The notes below the pieces were generated by a model. That model was not told the DNA's origin. It made no database searches and was given only the letters and a program-made list of their open reading frames with translations. A stretch of 22,448 nt of DNA from Priapulus caudatus (Eukaryota > Priapulida > Priapulimorpha > Priapulimorphida > Priapulidae): NCBI RefSeq assembly GCF_000485595.1, contig NW_014577637.1, positions 48,758 to 71,205 on the forward strand, given 5' to 3'. This document shows positions 8,643 to 17,085 of the stretch, one piece after another. A program made the translations under genes and the position numbers. The number at the start of each line of letters is the position of its first letter. Within the stretch, counting starts at the first letter, position 1.

Positions 8643-8649
8643 ATGTGAT

Positions 8650-8940
8650 GCATATAGCTTGTACAGTTGCAAGATGTTTCCTGTCTGGTCTATTTATGGA
8701 AATGGGACTGGCATTTGATTTAAAGGTTAATGGTACACCATCTATCTAACATAGTACCCACGTATTTTCTGCTAACAGTAGCTCATTGTAATTATTATTA
8801 GTATTTGCACTTCATTTATTTCTCTGTGAATCTTTACATACTGATACACACCCTAGATTTCATGCAGGGAACATTATTCGATTCACTATTATACCAAAAC
8901 GTGAGGCGGGGAGTAGTTTTTTAATAGAAATTATTAAACA
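8650..8940. other. AT-rich intergenic stretch; nothing recognised
   Basis: No ORF, repeat or signal beyond AT-richness. Confidence 0.4.
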
Positions 8941-8952
8941 TCTTGATATTAT

Positions 8953-9010
8953 CAGTGAATAATAATAGATCTATTATCAATTATCTATAATCTATTATTA
9001 TTCACTCTTG
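8953..9010. mobile_element. 58-bp hairpin micro-MITE, member 4
   Basis: Arms AGTGAATAATAATAGAT (8954-8970) and its exact complement (8990-9006). The right end read inward is CAAGAGTGAATAATAATAG; the left end lacks AGA after CA. The flanks are ATATTAT (8946-8952) and ATATTAC (9011-9017), within a longer 11-bp direct repeat TCTTGATATTA (8941-8951 and 9006-9016), so the exact ends are uncertain. Confidence 0.62.
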
Positions 9011-9017
9011 ATATTAC

Positions 9018-9600
9018 CATGCCAGGAATGAATAATACTAGATTTATATAGATAACAGATAGATAATATATAGATAATTTATTACGAGAACGAGAACCCA
9101 CGCAGTGGGGCGGAGGGGGGGGGGGTCGTACATAGACCCACGTAAGAGTGAACGGGGGCCTGCGCAACGGTGAGAGTAAAACCACACTGGGTATGACACG
9201 TGTCGCGATACGGGGACCCTGGTGACACACACGCGCGCGCGACCGATGGCATGCCGACGTCCCTGCGTCGTCGCGTGAATGCAGACAGTGAGCGAAACCT
9301 CCGTCATGACGTGATTGCTGGCCGCGATAGCTGCCGACGTCTCGATTTCGTCGACCGCCGTCTGCGCTTATGCGTCACGATTTCATTTCCTGACATCGAC
9401 TTATGATGCAGCCGCGGCGAAGCCTGCGAACAGACAGATGCGATATCTGCAGTGCGAGCAATAGCCCTCATTTGTGGATAGGCGATCTGTTTGAAGGGAG
9501 CGTCACGGGAGTTCGTGCACTCCGGTGACATCTCAGGAGGGAGGGAGTCGGGGGGAGGTGGAGGTCATTGTTGATTTGTGATAGGACGAAGCCGGGTGAC
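9018..9600. other. Intergenic: GATA-rich run, G homopolymer, CpG-rich block
   Basis: A degenerate GATA/ATAG-rich run occupies 9040-9080. A run of twelve G spans about 9115-9126. A CpG-rich segment follows at about 9180-9460. No supported gene; short ORFs on both strands lack recognisable domains. Confidence 0.45.
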
Positions 9601-9800
9601 ACGAGGTGACAGAGCATGGTGTCGCGTCGCGGCTTAGCGCAACGCGACATGTTGTGGTGCTACGCGGTGTCGTGGCTGCATGTCTCGTGTCGTGGCATAG
9701 CAGGGCATGACGCATAGCATAACGCAACGTGTCATGATATTGACACGATGTGATAGGGCGTGATCTCGCGTCATGGCATGGTACGACACAGCATGCCTTT
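9590..9800. repeat. Degenerate CGTGTCGTGGCATA-type low-complexity repeat
   Basis: Variants of GTGTCGTGGC, GCATAGC, AACGCGACATG and GTGTCATGATATTGACACG recur throughout without an exact period. It looks like a decayed short tandem array. Confidence 0.5.
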
Positions 9801-9934
9801 AACACCTGCTTTGGTAAAAATATTTCGTACGCGCGCTACAACAATTAAAAATTTAAATTACTTATTCGGTAAAACCCCTGATCACCAGAGGGCGTTGCGA
9901 GGCAAGCGCCTGACGTCAGGACCCCTACACGCGT

Positions 9935-10000
9935 AAGGATAGTAGATATATATGTAGAAGATATAGATTATATAAAGATAGTAGATGTATTAGATAGACA
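9935..10000 (+). repeat. Imperfect GATA/TAGA microsatellite
   Basis: AGATATATATGTAGAAGATATAG-type sequence with repeated GATAGTAGAT words. Confidence 0.6.
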
Positions 10001-10250
10001 GGCGCCCGGGGGAAACCTACCGTCCTCCACGCCTCCCCTTCGATGTCAAAAGCATCTAATGTTTTCGCTCGGCGGTCAAGCGGCTTAATATAAGCGGCGA
10101 TGTTTGGACGTTGAATATATTGGGAGCATCGCCCTCGCGGACGCGTGATTTTTTTTCCTAGGATAATCAAGAACATAGGGCTCTAGTGAGCGCTGCCATT
10201 GGTTGATAAAAATCACGTGCCTCAAACTCCTGTTTTATGGTGCATTGTGA

Positions 10251-10285
10251 CCCTAACCCTAACCCTAACCCTAACCCTAACCCTA
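10251..10285 (+). repeat. Telomere-type (CCCTAA)n array, about six units
   Basis: Uninterrupted CCCTAA repeats inside the 511-bp element, 44 bp after its left TIR. They are internal to a mobile element, so this is not a chromosome end. Confidence 0.95.
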
Positions 10286-10451
10286 TTTAAACAAATATAT
10301 TAAAAAATAAAAATTTTAATTGTTGTAAAAATTAATTGTTGTTATTAAATTGTTGGAAATAAATCATGTAAATATTTGCATAAATTGGAAAAAAATTGTT
10401 AAATGGATGAAGATAGAAAAATACAGAAAACAAGAAAATAATTAAAAAACA

Positions 10452-10517
10452 GATGGGATTCGATCAAACGACCTTTCAGCCGTGACGCGTGTTCTGTACG
10501 CGTTCGGCTATTCCGGA
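10452..10517 (-). ncRNA. tRNA-like segment with pol III A and B boxes (pseudogene or SINE head)
   Basis: On the minus strand GATCGAATCC (10465-10456) matches the B-box consensus GWTCRANNCC exactly, and TAGCCGAACGCG (10510-10499) resembles an A box, at a spacing normal for tRNA. Between them GGCTGAAAGGTCG resembles an anticodon arm and variable region. The stems do not pair properly, so it is not a functional tRNA. Confidence 0.5.
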
Positions 10518-10671
10518 GTATTGGAATCATTGATTATGGATGTGCTATGAATATGACGACACTGTGACGTCATTGAGCGACGAAACAAGCTCAACCAATG
10601 GCAGCGCTCACTAGAGCCCTATGTTCTTGATTATCCTAGGAAAAAAATCACGCCTCGCGGACTGTTGTGTC

Positions 10672-10735
10672 GATCAAACATGGCGACATTGATCATGGCG
10701 GCATTGATCAAACATGGCGACATTGATCATGGCGG
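10672..10735 (+). repeat. 34-bp tandem repeat, nearly two copies
   Basis: The unit starting GATCAAACATGGCGACATTG is present at 10672-10705 and again at 10706-10735 without mismatch. Each unit itself contains two related halves (GATCAAACATGGCGACATT / GATCATGGCGGCATT). It separates two copies of the Mutator-like element. Confidence 0.88.
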
Positions 10736-10738
10736 GGC

Positions 10739-10923
10739 GCGTGTATTTTTTTCCTAGGTCAATCAAGAACATAGGGCTCTAACGAGCGCTGCCATTGGTT
10801 GATACAAATCACGTGCCTCAAACTCCTGTTTTATGGTGCATTCACTGCATTGTGACCCTAACCCTAACCCTACCCCTAACCAAGGGCGTCGGAACTGCCG
10901 CGGCAGCCGCGGCGACCGCCGCG
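10739..10923 (+). mobile_element. Second copy of the Mutator-like element, cut by the gap
   Basis: Starts GCGTGTATTTTTTTCCTAGG and follows the left half of the 511-bp element closely, in the same orientation: CAATCAAGAACATAGGG, GAGCGCTGCCATTGGTTGAT, then AATCACGTGCCTCAAACTCC. It has an extra 9 bp before its own CCCTAA array at 10855-10881. GC-rich GCCGCGGC sequence follows up to the gap. The right TIR is not seen. Confidence 0.85.
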
Positions 10924-11193
10924 NNNNNNNNNNNNNNNNNNNNNNNNNNNNNNNNNNNNNNNNNNNNNNNNNNNNNNNNNNNNNNNNNNNNNNNNNNNNN
11001 NNNNNNNNNNNNNNNNNNNNNNNNNNNNNNNNNNNNNNNNNNNNNNNNNNNNNNNNNNNNNNNNNNNNNNNNNNNNNNNNNNNNNNNNNNNNNNNNNNNN
11101 NNNNNNNNNNNNNNNNNNNNNNNNNNNNNNNNNNNNNNNNNNNNNNNNNNNNNNNNNNNNNNNNNNNNNNNNNNNNNNNNNNNNNNNNNNNNN
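10924..11193. other. Assembly gap (270 N)
   Basis: Unresolved bases between a GC-rich GCCGCGGC block and a GT microsatellite. Both flanks are difficult sequence, and the true length may differ from 270. Confidence 1.

Positions 11194-11264
<71 letters not shown>
11194..11264 (+). repeat. (GT)n then (GA)n microsatellite
   Basis: Pure GT repeat to 11254, then a short GA run. It begins at the gap, so its real length is unknown. A GTGCGTGC-rich stretch follows at about 11368-11432. Confidence 0.95.
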
Positions 11265-11432
11265 TTGGGTTGGTTAGTATGAGTAAGGTAGTTGTGTGTG
11301 GGAAGTAACGTCTGGAGACAATACACGCTGGACCTCTGTTGGACCTTCTGTCGTGACGTCATTGGGAGTGTGTATGCGTGTCTGTGCGTGCATGCGTGCG
11401 TGTGTGCGCGTGCGTGCGTGCGTGCGTGCGTG

Positions 11433-12030
11433 TGTGACTCCCTAGGAATTTCGCTATGCATGACCAGAAAAATCCCAAAACATTGAATTCATTTGATTAC
11501 TGATTTCACTGTTTCAATATCACATTCTGAAGTATACTAATGCACCACAGATATATGTAGTGTTATTTATGTCCTGCGGTTATTGTTTACACACGCGTTA
11601 TTGTTATGGTAATTTGTTTAAATTTGAGACTGTGGACTCCTTCGTTTTGATGAGGACTCCTTCATCTTGAGCACATGTGCGTTCGTCTGCTGATTTTAAA
11701 TTCAAAAGTTAATTTTTACCACTGTAACTGACTGGGCTTTATCTCTCTGTGTCTGAAGTCTGACACAGGCGTGTCTAACTACAGAGTCCGTGCGTCCTCC
11801 CTTTGTTGAGGATGTGTGTAGAAGAAGTGTCTGGCGCCTTTGCTGCGAAATTGGGGTTCGCTTGTACTTTCCCGTCATTTATTTACATTCGGAGAAATGA
11901 GATTCCTTGCTTTTCTTATTCGAAAACCAGCCTGGCTCCGCCTCGCTTCTTCTTTGCCCACAATTACTAAACTTGCTTGACTAATTGCTCTTTATTATCT
12001 AAAGGCGTCTCGCACGCAACCCTTTTCTCC
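11433..12030. other. Unique-looking intergenic sequence; no gene recognised
   Basis: No open frame with a recognisable domain. GAGGACTCCTTC-type words recur near 11634-11670. Confidence 0.4.
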
Positions 12031-12032
12031 AA

Positions 12033-12312
12033 GTTATCGTGTTTGTCGAAAAAATCGCTTCCGCCGGAGAGTAATAGAGCTTTTGTGACCCCTCTCTCTG
12101 TACCTGTTACCGTGTTAGCTTAAAGAATTACGGCTGCTTGTCTGGAAGAGCGCTGTCGTGTTCTCTGCCTCCCGGTGATCGTGTTCGCTAAAAGGAGGGG
12201 GCACTCGCATATGATAAGGGCTTCTCTCGCACCCTCTCTCGCGCCTGTTATATCGTATTTGCCGAAAGAATTGCCTCTCTCCTGACAATAAGTACCTCCC
12301 TTACACAGTCTC

Positions 12313-12368
<56 letters not shown>

Positions 12369-12510
12369 TCTCTTCTAGCAGTAACAGTGTTTGCCGAAGA
12401 AATCGCTTCTCCTTTGCGCAGGGAAAAAGTACGCTCCTCTAACCGCCTTCAGAGCCAGCATCTTCCTTGCCCCCCCCAAGTTATCACCAACGGAATAGTC
12501 GCTCCAAGAA
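12033..12510 (+). repeat. Degenerate ~70-bp tandem repeat with an internal CT expansion
   Basis: Units open with variants of GTTATCGTGTTTGCCGAAAGAAT and close CT-rich. Starts are at 12033, 12106, 12175, 12247 and 12381, with a poorer one near 12480, so spacings are 73, 69, 72, 134 and 99. The 134-bp interval contains the CT microsatellite at about 12309-12373, which accounts for the extra length. An array of this kind is not marked by any exact repeat and is easily missed. Confidence 0.7.
12309..12373 (+). repeat. (CT)n microsatellite
   Basis: Nearly pure CT repeat ending in TTTCTCTTTCTC. Confidence 0.95.
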
Positions 12511-12519
12511 GAACGGTTT

Positions 12520-13790
12520 TATCTTTATTGAAAGCTGAGTCCACAGCGACGCCGTTAACAGGAAGGATATATAAAATTGTTGTATTTTGTCTTGGGTATA
12601 ATTTATAAACTTTAAAGTGCTTAATGGTGTACACGTGCACTGTTTACCTGCTGGTTTGTATGCACTTTTGTAATTGGCCCATTGAATGCACACGTGGTAG
12701 CAGCTACACGTGCACTTTGTTCTGTTTTATTATGTTTACTAATTTATTTAGTGAATTATCCATATATACATACTCTTACAATATATTTTAAATTCATGAA
12801 ATTAGATAGCTACTAATGACATATACACAAAAAGTATGACTAGCACAGTTATTTACATTGTGGTCCTTGCTACTGCTGCTACATCACTGTTAATAATAAT
12901 AACACTGCCATCAGCACTTTAAACTATCGAAATATACAGAATTGTAGTTTTCTACAAGTTATCATTTCATAATTTAAACATTTCTTATGTTGATCGTCTT
13001 TGGTGGCGTCACGGAGTTTCACGGGATATATGTTTATTTGTAGAAAATTTCTTCTGAAGTTTCGTGCGCTATTTATAAGTCCCAGCTGTTTGTTTACCTC
13101 GAACGAACGCGAAAACATGTATAACACGGAAACTTAACGATATAGGCTGAACGAACAGTAGCCTAACTGTATGTCTATGATTACTTAAAACGGTAGTGAT
13201 TGTAATATTTCTGACGAAAAATGAAGCAAAGAAAGAAAGCCAGATTCTTTCGTGTGTCTATAGCGATGTCGCTGAAAGGCATCTACAATCTATATAGATG
13301 GAAAAATCTGGATTGGAAAAATCTGTTGTCACCTTTAGATGTGTCGAAGGCTTTCTCATACACGTTTGTCTAGTAGGGCCTATCTCTGCATATTGCTTTC
13401 ACATTATGTTCTACTCGTCAATCTAGACGTCAGTGTGTCTCCAAAATATGACTTTATTGCTTCCACATAATTATGTCCATCCCATCTCCTCTACACGCGT
13501 CCTTCATGCGTCTATGCACGAACCTCAATCTCATTTCTCTCTAACATCCCCCACGTCGTCGGCCAGCCGTGTATATACGACACTGCTACGAGAAGGAGAA
13601 TAAAAAAAATGGACGACGAAAATTATCTTGAAATTAAAGCGCATGCCACCGCGGTGCGGCAATTTCTATCCCGCTGCGTGCGTCAAGCGTAGCTACCTGC
13701 GCGCTCTTCCTGCCACAGCCATGCGATCCCCCGACGCTAGCGGAAATTAAAAGAGGCTCGCATTTACTCTTCTCGAGTTACTTCCTTCGG
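12520..13790. other. AT-rich intergenic sequence without a supported gene
   Basis: TACACGTGCACT is duplicated at 12630-12641 and 12705-12716, with a third CACGTG at 12691-12696. GGAAAAATCTG occurs twice near 13300-13325. An ATG in AAAATGG at 13609 opens a 27-codon frame (MDDENYLEIKAHATAVRQFL..) ending at 13692; it is too short and isolated to call. Confidence 0.4.
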
Positions 13791-13800
13791 TTAGTCGGCG

Positions 13801-14061
13801 GCGACAGCAGCGGCAGCGTCAGCGGCGGCAGCAGCAGCAGTGGCGGCAACAGCAGCAACAGCAACATCGGCAGCTGTGATGTGGTGGTGGTGGTGGTGAT
13901 GCCGTTGCTGCTGCTGCTGCTGCTGGTGGTGGTGGTGATGCCGTTGCTGCTGCTGCTGCTGGTGGTGGTGGTGGTGATGGCGGTGCTGCTGCTGCTGTTG
14001 ATGGCGGTGCTGCTGCTGCTGTTGATGGCGGTGTGGTACTGCCTGCTGCTGCTGCTGCAGC
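13801..14061. repeat. Compound trinucleotide array (CAG/CTG, GGT/ACC, GCN)
   Basis: Blocks of GCTGCTGCT alternate with GGTGGTGGTGATG. There are larger repeats: GGTGATGCCGTTGCTGCTGC twice and GATGGCGGTGCTGCTGCTGC twice. On the minus strand one frame alternates Gln and His runs and others give Ala or Ser/Thr runs. No flanking conserved coding sequence was found, so an exon is possible but unsupported. Confidence 0.85.
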
Positions 14062-14199
14062 GACTGTTACCCACGCATGCACGGCTAATTATGCAAAACC
14101 GTAATTATAATTTTACTGCCGAGTGTTTTCGGAGTACGTGACCGTGTTATTGTTGCGCTGGGACGTGCGCTGTAGTGTTTAATTATGGCGGTGTCATCG

Positions 14200-15335
14200 C
14201 CACTGTCTGTTTACTCCACTTCTCTTTGTCCTTTCTATACTCACCCCCTCCTCTCTCTCTTCTATTCTCACCCCCTCCTCTCTCTCTCTCTCTTCTATTC
14301 TCACCCCCTCCTCTCTCCTTTATTCTCACCCTCCTCGTCTCTCATTCTCTCTCACGCGCGCGCGCTTTTCCCATCTCTCTATCTCTCTATTTTCTCTCTC
14401 TCTCTTGCTCTCCCTCTCTCTCTCTCCTTCTCGCCTCTCTCTCCCTCTCTCACTCCCTACCTTACTGTTGGTTCCAGTTTTCTTTGTCCTTTCTATCCTC
14501 ACCCCCTCCTCGTCTCTTCATTTCGCTCTCCCATCTCTCTATCGCTCTGTTTGTCTCTCTATCTTCGCTCTCTCTCCCTCTCTCTCTCTCCTCTCTCTCT
14601 CTCTTTCCTCTCTCTCTCTCTTCTCTCGTAGATCTTTCTCTCTCTCTCCTTCTCTCCCTCTCTCTCTCCCTCTCTCCCTCCGTAACTAACTGTTGGTTCC
14701 AGTTTTCTTTGCCCTTTCTATCCTTACCCCTCCTCTTCTCTCATTCTCTCTCGCGCGTGCTCTCCCATCCCCTTTCTTTCTGTCTGGTCTCTTTCTCTTC
14801 TCGCCGCTCTCGTATTTTCTTCCCTTCCCTGGGCTGACTGTTCGTCCAGTTCTCTTCTCCTTTCTACCCTCACCCCCTCTTCTCTCCTTGTTCTCTCTCG
14901 ATCGCCGCGCTGTCCCATATCCGCTGTCCCTGCCTAATCTTATCTACTATGCACAACACACATTGGACAGTGAACGGGGTGCACTCTCCCGCGGCGGTTG
15001 ACTCACTCACTCACTGTCACTCATCTCTCGTCCTATCTCGCTCTCTCTCGTTCTCTCTCTCCTCTCATCTCTCTCACTCGTTCGTCTCTGCGGTCTCGGG
15101 TCCTCTCTCTCTCTCTCTCTGTCTCGTCATCTCTCCTCATCTCCTCTCGGTCTCCTCTCCTCTCTTCATCTCTCTCTCTCTCGCCGTGCTTCTTTGTCCC
15201 TCTCCTCTCCTCTCTCTCTCTCTCTCGCTCTTCTCTCTCTCCTGCTCTTCTCTCTCTCCCTTCTCGCCACCCCTCTGATCTCTCTCCCTCCTCTTCTCCC
15301 TCTCTCCCCTCATCCCATTCTCTTCTCTTTTATTT
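14200..15335 (+). repeat. 1.1-kb pyrimidine-rich (CT)n tract
   Basis: Mostly TCTC/CCTC repeats on the + strand, broken by CACGCGCGCG and CGCGCGTG. A motif built on TTTCTTTGTCCTTTCTATCC followed by TCACCCCC recurs near 14220, 14476, 14702 and 14846, three of them preceded by CTGTTGGTTCCAG-type sequence. Open frames rich in Ser, Leu and Pro across the region come from the absence of stops in CT repeats. Confidence 0.92.
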
Positions 15336-15339
15336 CTAT

Positions 15340-15925
15340 CTACGTTCCTTGTTTCGTTCTGTGTTGTTTTCCTAGCTGTCCGCACGCACTCCCGTCACTT
15401 TTTATACTGTCGGCTGGTGGTGGTGTCCCCTCTTCGTCCCGTTTCGGAAAATTTAATCGGGGTTCAAGCTCGGGGTTCTCCCCGATAACAAATACAGTGG
15501 TTGCCTTTGTCATCGCTCCCGCATGTCCGACAAGGAAGTGGGCGCGAGTCAGAATGTGGACAGTTAATAGGGCGTCGCCTTGCGTCATCTCTCGTGAAGC
15601 AATCTAGCTGGCGCGATCTGGCAGCAATGCATGTCACAAGCCTGCAAGCTTCTTCTGCGTGAAGTTGACTTCGTCCCTCGTTTGGTTTTGGCAATCGAGC
15701 GGCAGTTCGAAGAGAAAACATCATTTCGCTCGTTTCCTCAGCAACGCAGGGCGTGGGCGTGACCGTCTTTGTGTCCCTACCCCCATCCCGAGGAGTCGCT
15801 TGCTATTCCGCGCATTGCGTTTTTCTCACTTTCACTGTGTTCGCTTTTCGGACCTCCGTACATCAGGCACGGTCTAATTGGAATGTCGGGGAAGGGGGCG
15901 TCGCAGGAGGGCAGTAGGGAGGCGG
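15340..15925. other. Non-repetitive intergenic sequence; nothing recognised
   Basis: Moderate GC, several short ORFs on both strands without domains. Confidence 0.4.
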
Positions 15926-15929
15926 GCTG

Positions 15930-16820
15930 ACGTGCGTGCGGGTGTGGCGTGCATGCGTGGCGGGTTGTGGCGGTGCGTGCGTGGCGTGCGTGCTGCGTGC
16001 GGGTGGCGTCATGCGTGCGGGTGGTGCTGTGCGGGTGTGCGTGCGGGGCGGGTGGTGCGTGCATGGGCGTGCGGGTGGCGGTGCATGCGTGCGGGTGTGC
16101 GTGCATGCGTGTGCGGTGTGGCGTGCGTGTGCGTGCGTGCATGCGTGTGCGGGTGAGCGGGCATGCGTGCGGGTGTGCGTAGCGGGTGTGCGTGCGGGTG
16201 TGCGTGCATTGGCGTGCGGGTGTGCAGTGTCATGCGTGCGTGGCATGGCGGGTGTGCGTGGCATGTGCGGGTTGTGCGTGGCGGGCGTGCCGTGCATGCG
16301 TGCGGGTTGGGCGTTCGTGTGCGTGCGGGTGGTGCGTGCATGGCGTGCGGGTGTGCGTGGCATGGTGCTTGCATGCGCGAAGGGTTTGCCGTGCATACGT
16401 GGTGGGCCGTGCTTGCATGCGGGTGTGCGTTCGTGCGTGGCGGGTGTGCGTGCATGCGTGCGGTGTGTGCGTGCATGCGTGCTTGCATGCGCGGAAGGGT
16501 TGCGTGCATATGTGCGGCGTGCTTGCATGTGGGTGTGGCGTGATGGCGTGCGCGTGTTCGTGCATGCGTGCGTTCGTCGCATTGCGGGCCGCGTGTTGCG
16601 TGCATACGCTGCGTGCAATGCGTGCGCGTGTGCGTGCATCCGTGCGTGCATCGTGCGGGGTGCGTGCGGGGCGTGCGTGCGCAAAGGTTGCATGCATACA
16701 TGTGTGCATGCGTTTAGGTGTGCATGCGTGCGTGCACGCGTCCGAGTGTGCGTGCGGGTGTGCGTGCATGCGTGCGGGCATGGGTGCGTGCATGCGTGCG
16801 CGTGTGCGTGCACGGGGGCG
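15930..16820 (+). repeat. 0.9-kb GTGCG/TGCATGCG minisatellite
   Basis: Made almost wholly of the words GTGCGTGC, ATGCGTGC, GGGTGTGC and GTGGCGTGC, with irregular order. Long parts alternate purine and pyrimidine. Overlapping frames up to 435 codons are open on both strands with compositions such as Cys/Val/Arg and His/Ala/Thr/Arg; these are artefacts. Confidence 0.92.
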
Positions 16821-16889
16821 CGCGAAGGAAGATGCGACGCTGCAGACCGACGCATCGACGCAACCCGCTCGACATGCACACCCCCTACC

Positions 16890-16945
16890 TTCCGCCCGCC
16901 GCCGTCGCCGCTCCCGCCGCCGTCGCCGCCGTCGCCGCTGCCGCA
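16890..16945 (+). repeat. CCGCCGTCG trinucleotide repeat
   Basis: GCCGCCGTCGCCGCTCCCGCC-type sequence, followed by CpG-rich DNA to about 17030. Confidence 0.8.
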
Positions 16946-17054
16946 AAGAAAGCGAACAAATTGGATTTTCGCGTTTGCGTCGTAAGTGGATAATTTGGCG
17001 CGCTTACGGAGTCGCGGTCTCGTCTGCTGTGGATTGAGATGGAGAGCGTGCGTG

Positions 17055-17059
<5 letters not shown>

Positions 17060-17085
<26 letters not shown>
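17060..17085 (+). repeat. (GA)n microsatellite
   Basis: GA repeat. A 63-codon frame from ATG 17039 runs through it but has no recognisable domain. Confidence 0.9.

Larger units (their letters stand above)
10143..10653. mobile_element. 511-bp Mutator-like element with long TIRs and 9-bp target duplication
   Basis: The first 64 bp (10143-10206) and the last 63 bp (10591-10653) are inverted copies differing by one T in a T run. They begin GCGTGATTTTTT and include CCTAGGATAATCAAGAACAT. CTCGCGGAC is repeated exactly at 10134-10142 and 10654-10662. Long TIRs with a 9-bp duplication are the hallmark of Mutator-like elements, hence the inferred class. Inside are a CCCTAA array (10251-10285), an AT-rich core and a tRNA-like segment. 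No transposase is encoded, so it is non-autonomous. Near-identity of the TIRs suggests a recent insertion. Confidence 0.88.

Noticed and set aside
10251-10285. Chromosome end
   Set aside because: The array is short, sits inside a transposon with defined ends, and recurs in a second copy of that element.
13609-13692. 27-codon ORF with good start context
   Set aside because: Short, isolated and without recognisable similarity.
14175-14837. 220-codon Ser/Leu/Pro ORF
   Set aside because: A CT repeat has no stop codons in these frames; overlapping frames are equally open and no domain is present.
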